A stretch of DNA of 64,000 nucleotides from Bacillota bacterium (GTDB taxonomy: Bacteria > Bacillota > Clostridia > Oscillospirales > CAG-382), in NCBI GenBank assembly GCA_029550965.1, contig JAKPGJ010000027.1, forward strand, positions 62,001 to 126,000, read 5' to 3'. The notes under the pieces are model-generated. The model worked only from the letters and a program-made list of their open reading frames with translations, was not told where the DNA came from and made no database searches. How positions within the stretch are numbered: the stretch's first letter is position 1; every line of letters begins with the position of its first letter. The position numbers and the translations under genes are program-made. This document shows positions 26,647-36,204 of this stretch, piece by piece.

Positions 26647-29052
26647 ATGACACCGAAAAAAAGGTTTCGATTCAAGCGCAAAAGCTATCCGGACGTTCAA
26701 AGAATTCAGCCCGATATTCACAAAGGGCTGACGCGCAAACAGGTCGCAAAAAGAATCGCGCAGGGGAAAATCAACGTCAACATCAACCCGAAAACCAAAA
26801 GCGTCGGCGCGATTCTTCGGGACAACATTTTTACGCTTTTCAACTTTTTAAACCTTGTGCTGGTTTCGGCGCTGATATATGTCGGCTCCGAAATCAAGAA
26901 CATGCTGTTTATGGGAATCGTGCTCTCCAACATCGCCATCGCCGTGGTTCAGGAAATCCGCGCCAAAATAGCGACGGACAAACTGTCCCTGCTGACGGCG
27001 GCGACGGTCACCGTTATGCGCGACGGCAAACTGCGCAACATCCGCAGCGAAGAGGTTGTGCTGGACGACATTATCTATTATAAACCCGGCAATCAGGTGG
27101 TAACCGACTGCATAATCGTCGACGGCGGATGCGAGGTGAACGAAGCGTTTCTGACCGGCGAGAGCGAGCCGGTTTATAAAGAAAAGGGTGATATGATTTA
27201 TTCGGGCAGCTTTATCGCTTCCGGAAGTTGCGTCGCGCAGGCGGACGCGGTCGGCGCCGACAACGCCGCATACGAAATTACCGTCGGCTCGAAAAAAGTG
27301 AAGTCAAGGGATTCCGAAATCGTTAAGAGCTTAAAGGAAATTATTAGAATCGTATCCGTTGCGATTCTGCCCATCGGAATTGCGGTTTTCTTCAGACAGT
27401 ATCACAAAATTCAGGATATCGTCGCGGCCACCGAGAATACGGTTGCCGCATTAATCGGCATGATTCCCGAAGGGCTGATTCTGCTTACCAGCACGGTTTT
27501 GGCGGTCATCGTCGTAAAGCTGGCGATGCGGAAAGTACTGGTAAACGAGCTGTACAGCGTCGAGATGCTCGCGCGCACCGACGTGGTCTGCCTGGACAAA
27601 ACCGGCACGCTGACCGAGGGCAGCATGAAGGTTGAGGATATTTTTTATGTTGACCCGAATCAACGCGATAAAATCGGCTTCGCGCTCGCTTCCATCGCAA
27701 AATCCCTCGACCATAATGAAACGCTTGCCGCAATCGGAAGGCATGTAAACCAGCACGACGGCAACACGGCGGACATCATGGTTCCTTTTTCCAGCAAAAA
27801 GAAGTGGTGCGGGGTATATTTTCAGGAAAAAGGCGCATACATATTAGGAGCACCCGAAATTGTCCTGACCGAATCGGAAACCGAAATTCTCAAAAAAGCC
27901 GAGTCCTTATCCCAGGACTATCGTGTTCTCTGCCTGTCGGAAAGCCCGACGCTGACCGACGACGGCAGCCTGCCGGCGCAAAGAAGCGCGCTCTGCCTGA
28001 TTCTGCTCAGCGACGTGATACGGAAAAGCGCGCCGGATACCATCGCGTATTTCAAAAAACAGGGCGTTCAGGTAAAAATCATTTCCGGCGACAACCCGAT
28101 TACCGTATCCAACATCGCGAAAAAAGTGGGCGTGGACGGCTGGGACAAATACATTGATATGACGGATGTCGAGGACGATAAAATCGAAGCCGTCGCCGAG
28201 GAGTTCGTCATCTTCGGCAGAACCACCCCGATTCAGAAGCAGCTGCTGGTCAAAGCGCTACATAAAGCGGGGCATACGGTTGCAATGACCGGCGACGGCG
28301 TAAACGACGTGCTCGCCATGAAGGAATCGGACTGCTCCATCGCAGTCGCGCAGGGTACCGAAGCGGCAAGAGCGGTCGCGGACATCGTGCTGCTCGACTC
28401 CTCCTTCGAGTCGGTGCCCAAAATCGTGGACGAGGGCAGAATGGCGATCAACAACCTGCAGCGTTCGGCGTCGCTGTTCCTTGTAAAGACTATTTACTCG
28501 ATGCTCATCACCCTGATTACGCTCGCGACGCGAATCCCCTACCCGTTTATCCCCGTGCAGCTTACGCTGATCAGCGCGCTTACCATCGGGATTCCCTCCT
28601 TCTTCCTCGCTTTCCAGCGCAACAAGGATATCGTGCAGGGCAATTTTATCAAAAACGTGCTGATGAAAGCCGCGCCTACGGGCATCACCATCGTGCTCGG
28701 CGTGCTGGCGGTCAATATTGTTTCGTCGATTCTGCAGCTTCCCAAACCTGAAGTGACCACGGTCAGTCTCGTGCTGACCGGCTCTCTGGCGCTGCTCGGC
28801 GTGCTGTTCATCTCCATGCCGCTGGACACGCTGCGCCTGATATTGGTGTCCTCGCTGTCGGGCATGTTTGTGATTGCTTTGCTGTTCTTCAAGGATATGT
28901 TCGAAGTATGCCGTTTAAGCCTGACGGCTTATATCACTCTGCTGTCGGTGGCGCTTATCTGCGGTCTTGTTTTCTGGGTATTAAAAATACTGTTCAGTCA
29001 GTGGCTGGATAGGAGCAAAAAGGAAAACGCCCATGCTGAAAAAACTGTATAG
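26647..29052 (+). CDS. Cation-transporting P-type ATPase, CtpE-like
   Basis: The 801-residue protein has the actuator TGES motif (AFLTGESEPVYKEKGD near residue 172), a helix-4 GMIPEGLILLTS motif near 274, the phosphorylation site DKTGTLTEG with Asp317, and the hinge MTGDGVNDVLAMKESDCSIA near 553. The MIPEGL pattern is found in the CtpE/Pma1-like group, some of which move Ca2+. Ion specificity here is inferred only. The metal-binding CPx motif of heavy-metal pumps is absent. AAAGGA lies about 9 nt before the ATG. The downstream yihY gene overlaps it by 20 bp. Confidence 0.92.
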   Translation: MTPKKRFRFKRKSYPDVQRIQPDIHKGLTRKQVAKRIAQGKINVNINPKTKSVGAILRDNIFTLFNFLNLVLVSALIYVGSEIKNMLFMGIVLSNIAIAVVQEIRAKIATDKLSLLTAATVTVMRDGKLRNIRSEEVVLDDIIYYKPGNQVVTDCIIVDGGCEVNEAFLTGESEPVYKEKGDMIYSGSFIASGSCVAQADAVGADNAAYEITVGSKKVKSRDSEIVKSLKEIIRIVSVAILPIGIAVFFRQYHKIQDIVAATENTVAALIGMIPEGLILLTSTVLAVIVVKLAMRKVLVNELYSVEMLARTDVVCLDKTGTLTEGSMKVEDIFYVDPNQRDKIGFALASIAKSLDHNETLAAIGRHVNQHDGNTADIMVPFSSKKKWCGVYFQEKGAYILGAPEIVLTESETEILKKAESLSQDYRVLCLSESPTLTDDGSLPAQRSALCLILLSDVIRKSAPDTIAYFKKQGVQVKIISGDNPITVSNIAKKVGVDGWDKYIDMTDVEDDKIEAVAEEFVIFGRTTPIQKQLLVKALHKAGHTVAMTGDGVNDVLAMKESDCSIAVAQGTEAARAVADIVLLDSSFESVPKIVDEGRMAINNLQRSASLFLVKTIYSMLITLITLATRIPYPFIPVQLTLISALTIGIPSFFLAFQRNKDIVQGNFIKNVLMKAAPTGITIVLGVLAVNIVSSILQLPKPEVTTVSLVLTGSLALLGVLFISMPLDTLRLILVSSLSGMFVIALLFFKDMFEVCRLSLTAYITLLSVALICGLVFWVLKILFSQWLDRSKKENAHAEKTV

Positions 29053-29860
29053 CACAATCAAATACTTTTCCCGCAAAATGAGCGCTCATAAAATCAGTGC
29101 GTATTCCGCAGAAGGCGCTTTCTATATCATATTGTCAATTTTTCCGTTTCTGATTATGCTTTTGTCGCTCGTCCGTTTTCTCCCGTTCCTAGAGTCTGAG
29201 TTATTAAATTTCGCAAAAGGCGTGCTGCCCGCGGCGGTGGACGAACTGTTTACCAACTTTATAAAAGACTTAAGCAACACAAACGACGCGGTCACCATCA
29301 TTTCCGCGCTGACCCTTTTATGGTCGTCCTCGAAAGGCGTTTACTCGGTCATCGGCGGGCTGAACTCGGTGTTCGAAGAACGGGAAACCAGAAGCTACTT
29401 CAAGGTGCGGTTTCTTGCGGTGATTTATACGCTGTCCTTTATGCTGACCATCCTGCTTACCTTTATCCTGCTGGTGCTCGGAAACAGCATAACCGAGTTC
29501 GTGGACAGCAAATATCCGAACTTGTCCGCGCTTGCCTTTTTCGCGATGTCGTTCCGCTTTTTAATCGGATTCTGCATGCTGATTATATTTTTTATCTCGA
29601 TTTATAAGTTTCTCGCCTGCGGCAAGCGCAGGTTCGCCGACCAGCTGCCCGGCGCCATGATCGCGTCTGTCGGCTGGATCGCCTACTCGGTGTTGTTCGC
29701 CTTTTATATTGATAATTTTTCCAATTACGCTCCGCTGTACGGCAGTCTGACCGCCGTGATTCTTCTGATGCTCTGGCTGTATTCGTGCATGTATATTCTC
29801 TTTTTGGGAGCGGAAATCAACCTTTATTATATAAGAAAAATTGCGGTAAAAAATAAATAA
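29033..29860 (+). CDS. YihY/virulence factor BrkB family membrane protein
   Basis: The 275-residue protein has about six hydrophobic segments and the YihY features: SAYSAEGAFYIILSIFPFL near residue 22, LTLLWSSSKGVYSVIGGLN near 93 and a late YGSLTAVILLMLWLYSCMY near 238. The family was once annotated as RNase BN, which is wrong for YihY proteins; a transport role is suspected. It overlaps the ATPase gene by 20 bp, so the two are coupled. The stop is followed after a few bases by the promoter for asnB. Confidence 0.92.
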   Translation: MLKKLYSTIKYFSRKMSAHKISAYSAEGAFYIILSIFPFLIMLLSLVRFLPFLESELLNFAKGVLPAAVDELFTNFIKDLSNTNDAVTIISALTLLWSSSKGVYSVIGGLNSVFEERETRSYFKVRFLAVIYTLSFMLTILLTFILLVLGNSITEFVDSKYPNLSALAFFAMSFRFLIGFCMLIIFFISIYKFLACGKRRFADQLPGAMIASVGWIAYSVLFAFYIDNFSNYAPLYGSLTAVILLMLWLYSCMYILFLGAEINLYYIRKIAVKNK

Positions 29861-29867
29861 AAAGATA

Positions 29868-29896
29868 TTGACAAACGGAAAATGATGTGATATTAT
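29868..29896 (+). promoter_or_regulatory. Promoter of the T-box/asnB transcript
   Basis: TTGACA, 17 nt, TATTAT. Transcription would start near 29903 and run into the T-box leader. Confidence 0.88.
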
Positions 29897-29904
29897 CACC
29901 CCAT

Positions 29905-30190
29905 CAACATAATTGAATACCAAAGGCGATGATGAAGACAAGTAGGCTGAAACGCCATGTACAGTGAATCGGGGAGAGTGTGAACCCGGTCAGGGAGCAT
30001 CAGCTGAATAACACTTCGGAGCTGTGAACTGAACCCGTCATCCGGCGGCAAGTAGGGGATCCGTGCTTCGCACGTTACAGCGAATACCAATGTTAGTTGG
30101 GAAAAGTGACCGGCAACGGTAATTTAGGTGGCACCGCGGATAAGCGCTATCCGTCCTAAAGCAAGAGGACTGATAGCGCATTTTTTATTG
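29905..30190 (+). promoter_or_regulatory. T-box riboswitch, asparagine-type
   Basis: The leader has a Stem I base GATGATG / CGTCATC with an AGTA element at 29942-29945. The specifier-loop region GTGAACTGAACCCG contains AAC (Asn) codons. The T-box AGGTGGCACCGCGG at 30126-30139 carries UGGC, whose variable C would pair with G73, the usual discriminator of tRNA-Asn. The terminator stem GCGCTATCCGTCCT / AGGACTGATAGCGC followed by TTTTTT spans 30144-30186. Uncharged tRNA-Asn should favour the antiterminator and turn on asnB. Which of the two AACs is the specifier is not settled. Confidence 0.95.
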
Positions 30191-30228
30191 CAGTCCTCTA
30201 CAATAAAAAACTTTCGGAGGTGTTGAGG

Positions 30229-31815
30229 ATGTGTTCAATTATGGGTTACACTGCTAAGGACATAAGCAGAGAGGATTTTGAGCGGGGGTTTAACAGAACC
30301 CGTTCGAGAGGTCCGGATATGTCCAAAATCATAGAAACCAAATCCGGTATTTTAGCGTTCCACAGACTCGCGATTATGGGGCTTACGCCGAGCGGCATGC
30401 AGCCCTTTCAAATGGGTGAAAACTACGTTGTCTGCAATGGAGAGTTATACGGTTTTCGGAAAATGAAGGAAGAGCTTATCCGCAAGGGCTACAAGTTCGA
30501 ATCCGACAGCGACTGCGAACTGCTTCTGCCGCTGTATAAAGAATACGGCACCGATATGTTCGCCATGCTGGACGCCGAGTATGCGCTGATTCTCTACGAC
30601 GGCGAAAAAGACACTTATATCGCCGCGCGGGACCCGATCGGAATCCGCCCGCTGTTCTACGGATACACCAAAACCGGAAACATTATCTTCGCCAGCGAGG
30701 CGAAGAACTTAGTCGGTCTGACCGACAAAATCATTCCCTTCCCGCCCGGACATTATTACTATGAGGGCAAATTTATCTGCTACAACGACATCGCGGCGGT
30801 AGAAGAATACTGCTGCGACGATTTGGACGTTATCTGCCGCAATATCCGCGAAAAACTCATCGCCGGCATCGAAAAACGGCTGGATTCCGACGCTCCGCTC
30901 GGCTTTTTGCTGAGCGGCGGACTGGACAGCTCGCTGGTCTGCTCGGTCGCGCAGCGGCTGATGCCGCACAAACCCATCCGCACCTTCTCGATCGGCATGA
31001 GCGAGGACGCGATTGACTTAAAATACGCGCGGGAGGTCGCCGAGTATATCGGAAGCGATCATACGGAAGTGATTATCAACAAAGATATCGTGCTCAACAC
31101 TTTAGAAGAAGTGGTCAGCGCGCTCGGCACCTACGACATCACCACCATCCGCGCGAGCATCGGCATGTACCTGGTCTGCAAAGCCATCCACGAACAGACC
31201 GACATCCGGGTTCTGCTGACCGGCGAAATATCGGACGAACTTTTCGGATACAAATATACCGATTTCGCTCCGTCGCCGGAAGAATTCCAAAAGGAAGCGC
31301 AGAAGCGCATCCGCGAAATCCATATGTACGACGTTCTGCGCGCGGACAGATGCATTTCCGTAAACTCCATGGAAGCGCGGGTTCCTTTCGGCGACCTGGA
31401 CTTTGTGAAATACGTTATGGCGATTGACCCGGCAAAGAAAATGAACGTTTACAACAAGGGCAAATACCTGCTCCGCCGCGCTTTCGAGGGCGATTACCTC
31501 CCCCGCTCCATTCTGTACCGCGAAAAAGCCGCTTTCAGCGACGCGGTCGGACATTCCATGGTCGATTATTTAAAGGAGTACGCGGAGCAGAAGTACACCG
31601 ACGCCGAGTTTGAGCAAAAGCGCAGGCAGTACGCCTACCACGCCCAGCCGTTTACAAAAGAATCCCTTTTGTACCGGGAACTTTTTGAGAAGTATTACCC
31701 CGGTCAGGCGGAAATGGTGGTCGATTTCTGGATGCCGAACAAAAACTGGGAAGGCTGCAACGTAAACGACCCGAGCGCAAGGGTTCTGTCCAACTACGGC
31801 GCAAGCGGCGTCTAA
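30229..31815 (+). CDS. asnB: Asparagine synthase (glutamine-hydrolysing)
   Basis: The 528-residue enzyme has an N-terminal glutaminase domain with Cys2 directly after the initiator (MCSIMGY) and NGELYGFRKMKEEL near residue 71. A synthetase domain follows with the pyrophosphate loop LLSGGLDSSLVCSV near 227 and TGEISDELFGYKYTD near 333. It makes asparagine from aspartate, glutamine and ATP. The ATG at 30229 follows GGAGG at 9 nt, and the three upstream in-frame residues cannot be used because Cys must become N-terminal. Expression is controlled by the T-box upstream. Confidence 0.97.
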   Translation: MCSIMGYTAKDISREDFERGFNRTRSRGPDMSKIIETKSGILAFHRLAIMGLTPSGMQPFQMGENYVVCNGELYGFRKMKEELIRKGYKFESDSDCELLLPLYKEYGTDMFAMLDAEYALILYDGEKDTYIAARDPIGIRPLFYGYTKTGNIIFASEAKNLVGLTDKIIPFPPGHYYYEGKFICYNDIAAVEEYCCDDLDVICRNIREKLIAGIEKRLDSDAPLGFLLSGGLDSSLVCSVAQRLMPHKPIRTFSIGMSEDAIDLKYAREVAEYIGSDHTEVIINKDIVLNTLEEVVSALGTYDITTIRASIGMYLVCKAIHEQTDIRVLLTGEISDELFGYKYTDFAPSPEEFQKEAQKRIREIHMYDVLRADRCISVNSMEARVPFGDLDFVKYVMAIDPAKKMNVYNKGKYLLRRAFEGDYLPRSILYREKAAFSDAVGHSMVDYLKEYAEQKYTDAEFEQKRRQYAYHAQPFTKESLLYRELFEKYYPGQAEMVVDFWMPNKNWEGCNVNDPSARVLSNYGASGV

Positions 31816-31822
31816 TAAATCA

Positions 31823-31852
31823 GGGGCGGATGTTTTCCGCCCCTTCTTTTTT
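31823..31852 (+). terminator. Rho-independent terminator of asnB
   Basis: GGGGCGGA, 5-nt loop, TCCGCCCC, TTCTTTTTT. Its end touches the stop codon of the convergent gene at 31851. Confidence 0.93.
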
Positions 31853-33197
31853 ACTTTTTATTCTTTCTGTTTTCGCTTTTCGCTTTGATTTTCCGGATAT
31901 ACTCTTCCACGCGCTGGCGAATGGTCTTTTCGCCCTCTTCGTCCGCATCCGGCAGGTAGGTAAACTGGCCGTTTTCCAGCGTGCAAACCTCCGTATAAGC
32001 GTCGGAGGATATCGGAAGATTCTTCTTTTTCAGCCATTTTTCGATATACGATTTAATAAGATAATACAGCACCGCGAACAATGGAACCGCGATGATCATG
32101 CCGACCAAACCGAACAGACCGCCGAACAGCAGCAGCGAAAACGTTACCCAGAACTCGCTGATGCCGGTTTTGGTGCCGATGACCTTCGGCTCAATGATGT
32201 TGCCCTCTATCTGCTGCAAAACGATTGTCATGATGATGAAAATGATGCCTTTATTAAAATCGGTCATCATAATAATCAGCGCGCAGGGGATGCCGCCGAT
32301 AAAGGGTCCGAAATACGGGATTATGTTGGTAAACGCCATAATCGTGCTTACCAGCAGCGTATAATCCATCCTGAAAATGGACATCAGGATAAAGTTTAAA
32401 ATGCCGAGTATCATCGAATCGATAATTTTGCCCGAAAGGTACTTGCCGAACACCTTATGCCCGTGCCTTGCGGTTGTCAGAATGTCGTTCGCCCGTTCGG
32501 CGGAGAACAAAGCGAAGACAAGTTTTTTGGATTGTCCGATGAACTTCTGTTTTCCCGCAAGCGCGTACACCGCGGTCACTATCGCGATAAAGAAGCCGAT
32601 TAAGAAATTGACAATCGAAATAATTCCGTTGGTTGCCCGCGTAATAATGCTGCCGCCGCCGGTTTTAATGGCTTCGCTCAGGCTCTTTTCTATGTACTCG
32701 ATAACCGACTCGACGATTAAAGCGAAGTTTTTCAATATGCCTTCGCTGTTCTTTTTCTCGTTAATCCAGTCCTCAAGGTTTGTCAGGTAATTCGGGATAA
32801 TCCTGATCAGCTTCTCAAGGCTTTTATAAAATTCAGGAATAATCAGCAAAAGCAGCGCGGTAATGATAAAGATGCCGAACAGCGCCGTTAAGGTGATGCT
32901 GATTCTTTTTACGTATTTCGCTTTCCGCTGCTCCGTCCATTGAGTTTTGTCCAGAACCTTAACAAACCGCTTCTCGAAAAACAAAAGCACCGGATTTAGC
33001 AAATAAGCGAACGCAACGCCCCACAAGACCGGCGAAAGCGTGCTGATAATCCAGTTGACCGAGTCGATAACGCTTTCGATCCGGCTGATAAAAAAGTAAA
33101 CCAGCATGCTGCCGACTATGACGGCAAACATCTTGAAATATGGACTTCTTATTCGCTTTTTCGCGCTTTTTCCCTCATCGGCAGGCATGTTCTGCAT
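31851..33197 (-). CDS. AI-2E family transporter (TqsA/YdiK-like)
   Basis: The 448-residue membrane protein has about eight hydrophobic segments and the family blocks VLWGVAFAYLLNPVLLFFEK near residue 64, IIPYFGPFIGGIPCALI near 285 and EGNIIEPKVIGTKTGIS near 323. It ends in a long charged cytoplasmic tail (about residues 385-448). Despite its name, many members are ion/proton antiporters or of unknown substrate, so autoinducer transport should not be assumed. AAGGA is 7 nt before the ATG at 33197. It has its own promoter. Confidence 0.9.
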   Translation of the reverse strand: MQNMPADEGKSAKKRIRSPYFKMFAVIVGSMLVYFFISRIESVIDSVNWIISTLSPVLWGVAFAYLLNPVLLFFEKRFVKVLDKTQWTEQRKAKYVKRISITLTALFGIFIITALLLLIIPEFYKSLEKLIRIIPNYLTNLEDWINEKKNSEGILKNFALIVESVIEYIEKSLSEAIKTGGGSIITRATNGIISIVNFLIGFFIAIVTAVYALAGKQKFIGQSKKLVFALFSAERANDILTTARHGHKVFGKYLSGKIIDSMILGILNFILMSIFRMDYTLLVSTIMAFTNIIPYFGPFIGGIPCALIIMMTDFNKGIIFIIMTIVLQQIEGNIIEPKVIGTKTGISEFWVTFSLLLFGGLFGLVGMIIAVPLFAVLYYLIKSYIEKWLKKKNLPISSDAYTEVCTLENGQFTYLPDADEEGEKTIRQRVEEYIRKIKAKSENRKNKK

Positions 33198-33245
33198 GAA
33201 AACTTCCTTTCCTTTCGGCAAGTCAAATACGAAAAATCCATTTTC

Positions 33246-33274
33246 ATATTAGCATAGATCAAAAAGAAAGTAAA
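33246..33274 (-). promoter_or_regulatory. Promoter of the AI-2E family gene
   Basis: Minus strand: TTTACT, 17 nt, TAATAT (33251-33246). The start codon is about 50 bp further on. Confidence 0.7.
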
Positions 33275-33410
33275 GTAGAAAATTATTATTTGAAAAGTTT
33301 ACGATGTAATCCGGTATGTTCCCTCGCGTCTTGCCGCCTTGTATTATCAAGGGGTTTTCTTATTTTTAATAAGCGTCTTAAAGCGGCATAACGCTTTATC
33401 GTTTAAAAAC

Positions 33411-33436
33411 AAAAAGGCAGCCGAAGCTGCCTTTTT
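33411..33436. terminator. Bidirectional terminator after the PAP2 gene
   Basis: AAAAAGGCAGC, CGAA, GCTGCCTTTTT. It directly follows the PAP2 stop codon on the minus strand. Confidence 0.92.
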
Positions 33437-33437
33437 C

Positions 33438-34016
33438 TTATGTTTCGTTTATTTCGTTTATGTCGTTTATTTCGTTCACTTCGTTTTCTGCCCTGCCGAA
33501 CTGAAAGCGCCTTTCCAAAACCTTTAAGATATACATCGCAAGAAACGCGACGGCTACGCCCATCACAATCCCCGCGAGCACGTCGGTCGGATAATGCACA
33601 AACAGGTAAAGCCTGGAGAACGCGGTCAGAACCGCAAACGCGAACGCCGCGTATCCGATCTTTCTGTTCATAAAATACAGGATGGTCGCCCCGCAGAAAG
33701 CCGAATAGGTGTGGCCGGACGGGAAGGAGAAATCGCTCAGCTTCTCGATCAGCAGCTCTATCTCGCCGTAAACGTCATACGGTCTTGGGCAGGCGACAAG
33801 CGGTTTGAGAATAACGTTTCCCATCACCAGACACAGCGCCAGTCCGATGGACAGCGCGACGCCGTAACGGCGGTATTTTTTGGTAAGGAGCAGACCGACC
33901 GCGATCGCGATCCAAATCCAGCCCTTGTTTGAAAAAAATGAGATAAACGGCATTCCAAAATCAAAAAACGCGTTTTTGAAATTGGAATTGATATATAGCA
34001 GTATTTTAAGCTCCAT
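33438..34016 (-). CDS. PAP2-family phosphatase, membrane-bound
   Basis: The 192-residue protein has the three acid-phosphatase motifs: KPLVACPRPY near residue 71, FPSGHTYSAF near 98 and SRLYLFVHYPTDVLAG near 133, spread over about five membrane helices. Such enzymes dephosphorylate lipid pyrophosphates such as undecaprenyl-PP or phosphatidate. The C-terminal tail (NEVNEINDINEINET) is encoded by a 9-bp tandem repeat and is unlikely to be part of the fold. AGGAG is 5 nt before the ATG at 34016; an upstream frame to 34043 is ignored. Confidence 0.9.
   Translation of the reverse strand: MELKILLYINSNFKNAFFDFGMPFISFFSNKGWIWIAIAVGLLLTKKYRRYGVALSIGLALCLVMGNVILKPLVACPRPYDVYGEIELLIEKLSDFSFPSGHTYSAFCGATILYFMNRKIGYAAFAFAVLTAFSRLYLFVHYPTDVLAGIVMGVAVAFLAMYILKVLERRFQFGRAENEVNEINDINEINET
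33441..33484 (-). repeat. 9-bp tandem repeat in the 3' end of the PAP2 gene
   Basis: On the minus strand GAAATAAAC-type nonamers (GAAGTGAAC, GAAATAAAC, GACATAAAC, GAAATAAAC) occur in a row, coding for NEI/NDI tripeptides at the C-terminus. The copy number could vary without breaking the frame. Confidence 0.8.
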
Positions 34017-34061
34017 GGACACTCCTGAATCGGGGTAATGCAATTAAACAATACGGGTGCC

Positions 34062-34090
34062 ACTATACCATAAAGTTATGAAAAATTCAA
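34062..34090 (-). promoter_or_regulatory. Promoter of the PAP2 gene
   Basis: Minus strand: TTGAAT, 17 nt, TATAGT (34067-34062). It lies between the DUF4855 stop and the PAP2 start. Confidence 0.7.
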
Positions 34091-34101
34091 GTGTAAAATC
34101 T

Positions 34102-36204
34102 TTACTCCGCCTTCTTTTTGCGGATAATCAGTACGGCTATGACGCACCCGGCCAGCAAAACGGCAGCCGCGCCTGTCAATATCCATTCCATTCGAATAAC
34201 GCGAATGGGTTCGGCAGAATTGCTTTCGGTCTCGACGATTTCGGTGGACAACGCCGGCGCCGCCGCTATTTTCACATGAACGGCGACCGGCTCGCTGTAA
34301 GAGAATTTGTCGAAAGCGACCAGCTCGAACGTATCGCTTCCTTCGTAATCAGCGTGCGCGGTGTAAATCAGATACTTGTTGTTGGAGAGCACCGTCACGG
34401 TGCCGTGCTCCGGCTGTTTGGTAACGATTACGGTGATTTCGCTCAAATCCGAATCCGGGTCGGTGACCGTCATGCTGACCCTCAGATTCTTCTGTCCGGC
34501 AGCCGTTTCGAAATCGGGAACCGAAAGAGACGGCGGAAGCGCCGAGTAGGTTCCTTTTATGAATTTATAGGTTTTGTCGTACAAAGAACGAAGATAGACG
34601 CCCTGTTCGTTCGTCTTGTCGGCATGGCAGAAGTCGTACAGCGATCCGGGACCGGCCCCCTGATAAAAGGTATGGAGCGCGTTCATATACCCGGTAAGCC
34701 AGCCGTAATACAGATACCGCTCGTACATAAGCCCGGCCTTTTTATAATCGCCGCCTTTAAACTGCGACGGGTCGGCTGTCTCAATCTCGACGCCGAGGTT
34801 ATGCTTTTGCGCCGTTTGCGCGAACTCCTCGAGCATTTCGTGGCTGAAGTAATCGCGGAATACAAGGTTCGGCTGCATCACGGCGGCGTCAAACCCCAGC
34901 TCCTTCCAATGGTCGAAGCCGACGGAAAGATAGAACGGGTCAAACAGAAACTTCAGCTTTCTGCTCGACAGATGTTTTGAGATGTTCTTTATAAGCTGGG
35001 CTTCGTGGTCGGTTTCAGCGTAATCGACGCTTTCGCGGTACCAGTAGAAGCCGCCGAAATTGAGGTTCGCATACTTCCCTTCCTGAAACCGCTTGTAGGT
35101 CAGGTCGGCGAACCACTTGAGAATAGCGGTTCTTTCCTCCAGCGTTTGGCAATACTCCTCTTTGCCGTCGCCGTTGATGTCGCCGAACGGGCCGGGAATC
35201 ACCGTCGGAAAGGGCAGCGTATAATAAACCGTCAGCTTTTCCTTTTTGCCCAGCTTTGCGTAAACCTCGCCGGCAACCTGATTGAGCGCGTCCGTATTGA
35301 CGCCCTCTTTAAAGGTGTTGTCGAGGTATAGAAGCCAGTCGCTCATCACGGCGCCGGGTTTTCCGATGGTCTTGACCAGCCTGCCGCCGGACGGATAATC
35401 GCTATGTATCGGAACGAACGCGACCGCGTCGAACATGGTGTCCGTATAGCTTCCGTCGGGCTGAACATACGCGACGTAGGGCAATAGCTCGTCGGGCGTG
35501 TTGTCGCCGAGGGCCTGGGTGCCGTGAAAGCCGTTGTATATTTTGACAATGTTGCTTTTCCCGCCGATATCCTTTAAGTAACCCGGCGGCGGAACGCTTT
35601 TGTCGGGCGTTATTTTCTTTTCTTTGCCGTTAAGCTCGCCGCCGAAAACCTTTATCTCATCGCAATAGGAAAATACGTCGCAGCAATACTCGACCTTCAC
35701 ATACCGCGCCGCGTAGGGCGTAAAATCCGCCGATATGTCCGCGCGCCGTACGGACGCGTCTGAAAGGTCGAAATCCGGTTTTGCCTCGCACACTTTTTGA
35801 TAGTCCGTACCGTTTTCGGACAGGAAAACCCGCACATACCGCGGCGCGTAAACGCCGGTGTTCTTAGAATGCAGAAAACCGGCGTAAAAGCCGCCGACAG
35901 ATTTTACTTCTCCCAAGTCAAAAGTGACAATTCTCGACAAACTCCGCATCGCGCGGTACCAGGCGGAACTGTTCGCGTCGGTCGCGCCCGTTACGCCGTC
36001 GGTAAGCTGTCCGTTGTCGATATGATAGGATTCCGGCTCATAATTCGCATACGAATACAAAACCGGCTCGCCGGTTTCGATGGTATAATCCAATCCCGCA
36101 ACCAGATTCGCCTTTTCCTCCGCGCCGACAGAAAAACCGCTCGACAAAAAAACAACCGCAAGCAAAACCGCCGTGAAACGATACGCTATGATTTTTCTGA
36201 TCAT
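34102..36204 (-). CDS. DUF4855 surface protein with discoidin-like and Ig-like domains
   Basis: The 700-residue product has a signal peptide (to SVGAEE, about residue 29). A discoidin/F5-8C-like beta domain (about 60-190, with RYVRVFLSENGTDYQKV and ARYVKVEYCCD) is followed by a DUF4855 domain (about 205-560, with GFYWYRESVDY and LKFLFDPFY). A cadherin/Ig-like repeat (about 575-660) and a C-terminal membrane helix before RKKKAE complete it. DUF4855 resembles glycosidase-type barrels found in gut and cellulolytic Clostridia; glycan binding or cleavage at the cell surface is inferred. Its start overlaps the upstream SGNH stop (ATGA), so translation is coupled. Confidence 0.85.
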   Translation of the reverse strand: MIRKIIAYRFTAVLLAVVFLSSGFSVGAEEKANLVAGLDYTIETGEPVLYSYANYEPESYHIDNGQLTDGVTGATDANSSAWYRAMRSLSRIVTFDLGEVKSVGGFYAGFLHSKNTGVYAPRYVRVFLSENGTDYQKVCEAKPDFDLSDASVRRADISADFTPYAARYVKVEYCCDVFSYCDEIKVFGGELNGKEKKITPDKSVPPPGYLKDIGGKSNIVKIYNGFHGTQALGDNTPDELLPYVAYVQPDGSYTDTMFDAVAFVPIHSDYPSGGRLVKTIGKPGAVMSDWLLYLDNTFKEGVNTDALNQVAGEVYAKLGKKEKLTVYYTLPFPTVIPGPFGDINGDGKEEYCQTLEERTAILKWFADLTYKRFQEGKYANLNFGGFYWYRESVDYAETDHEAQLIKNISKHLSSRKLKFLFDPFYLSVGFDHWKELGFDAAVMQPNLVFRDYFSHEMLEEFAQTAQKHNLGVEIETADPSQFKGGDYKKAGLMYERYLYYGWLTGYMNALHTFYQGAGPGSLYDFCHADKTNEQGVYLRSLYDKTYKFIKGTYSALPPSLSVPDFETAAGQKNLRVSMTVTDPDSDLSEITVIVTKQPEHGTVTVLSNNKYLIYTAHADYEGSDTFELVAFDKFSYSEPVAVHVKIAAAPALSTEIVETESNSAEPIRVIRMEWILTGAAAVLLAGCVIAVLIIRKKKAE

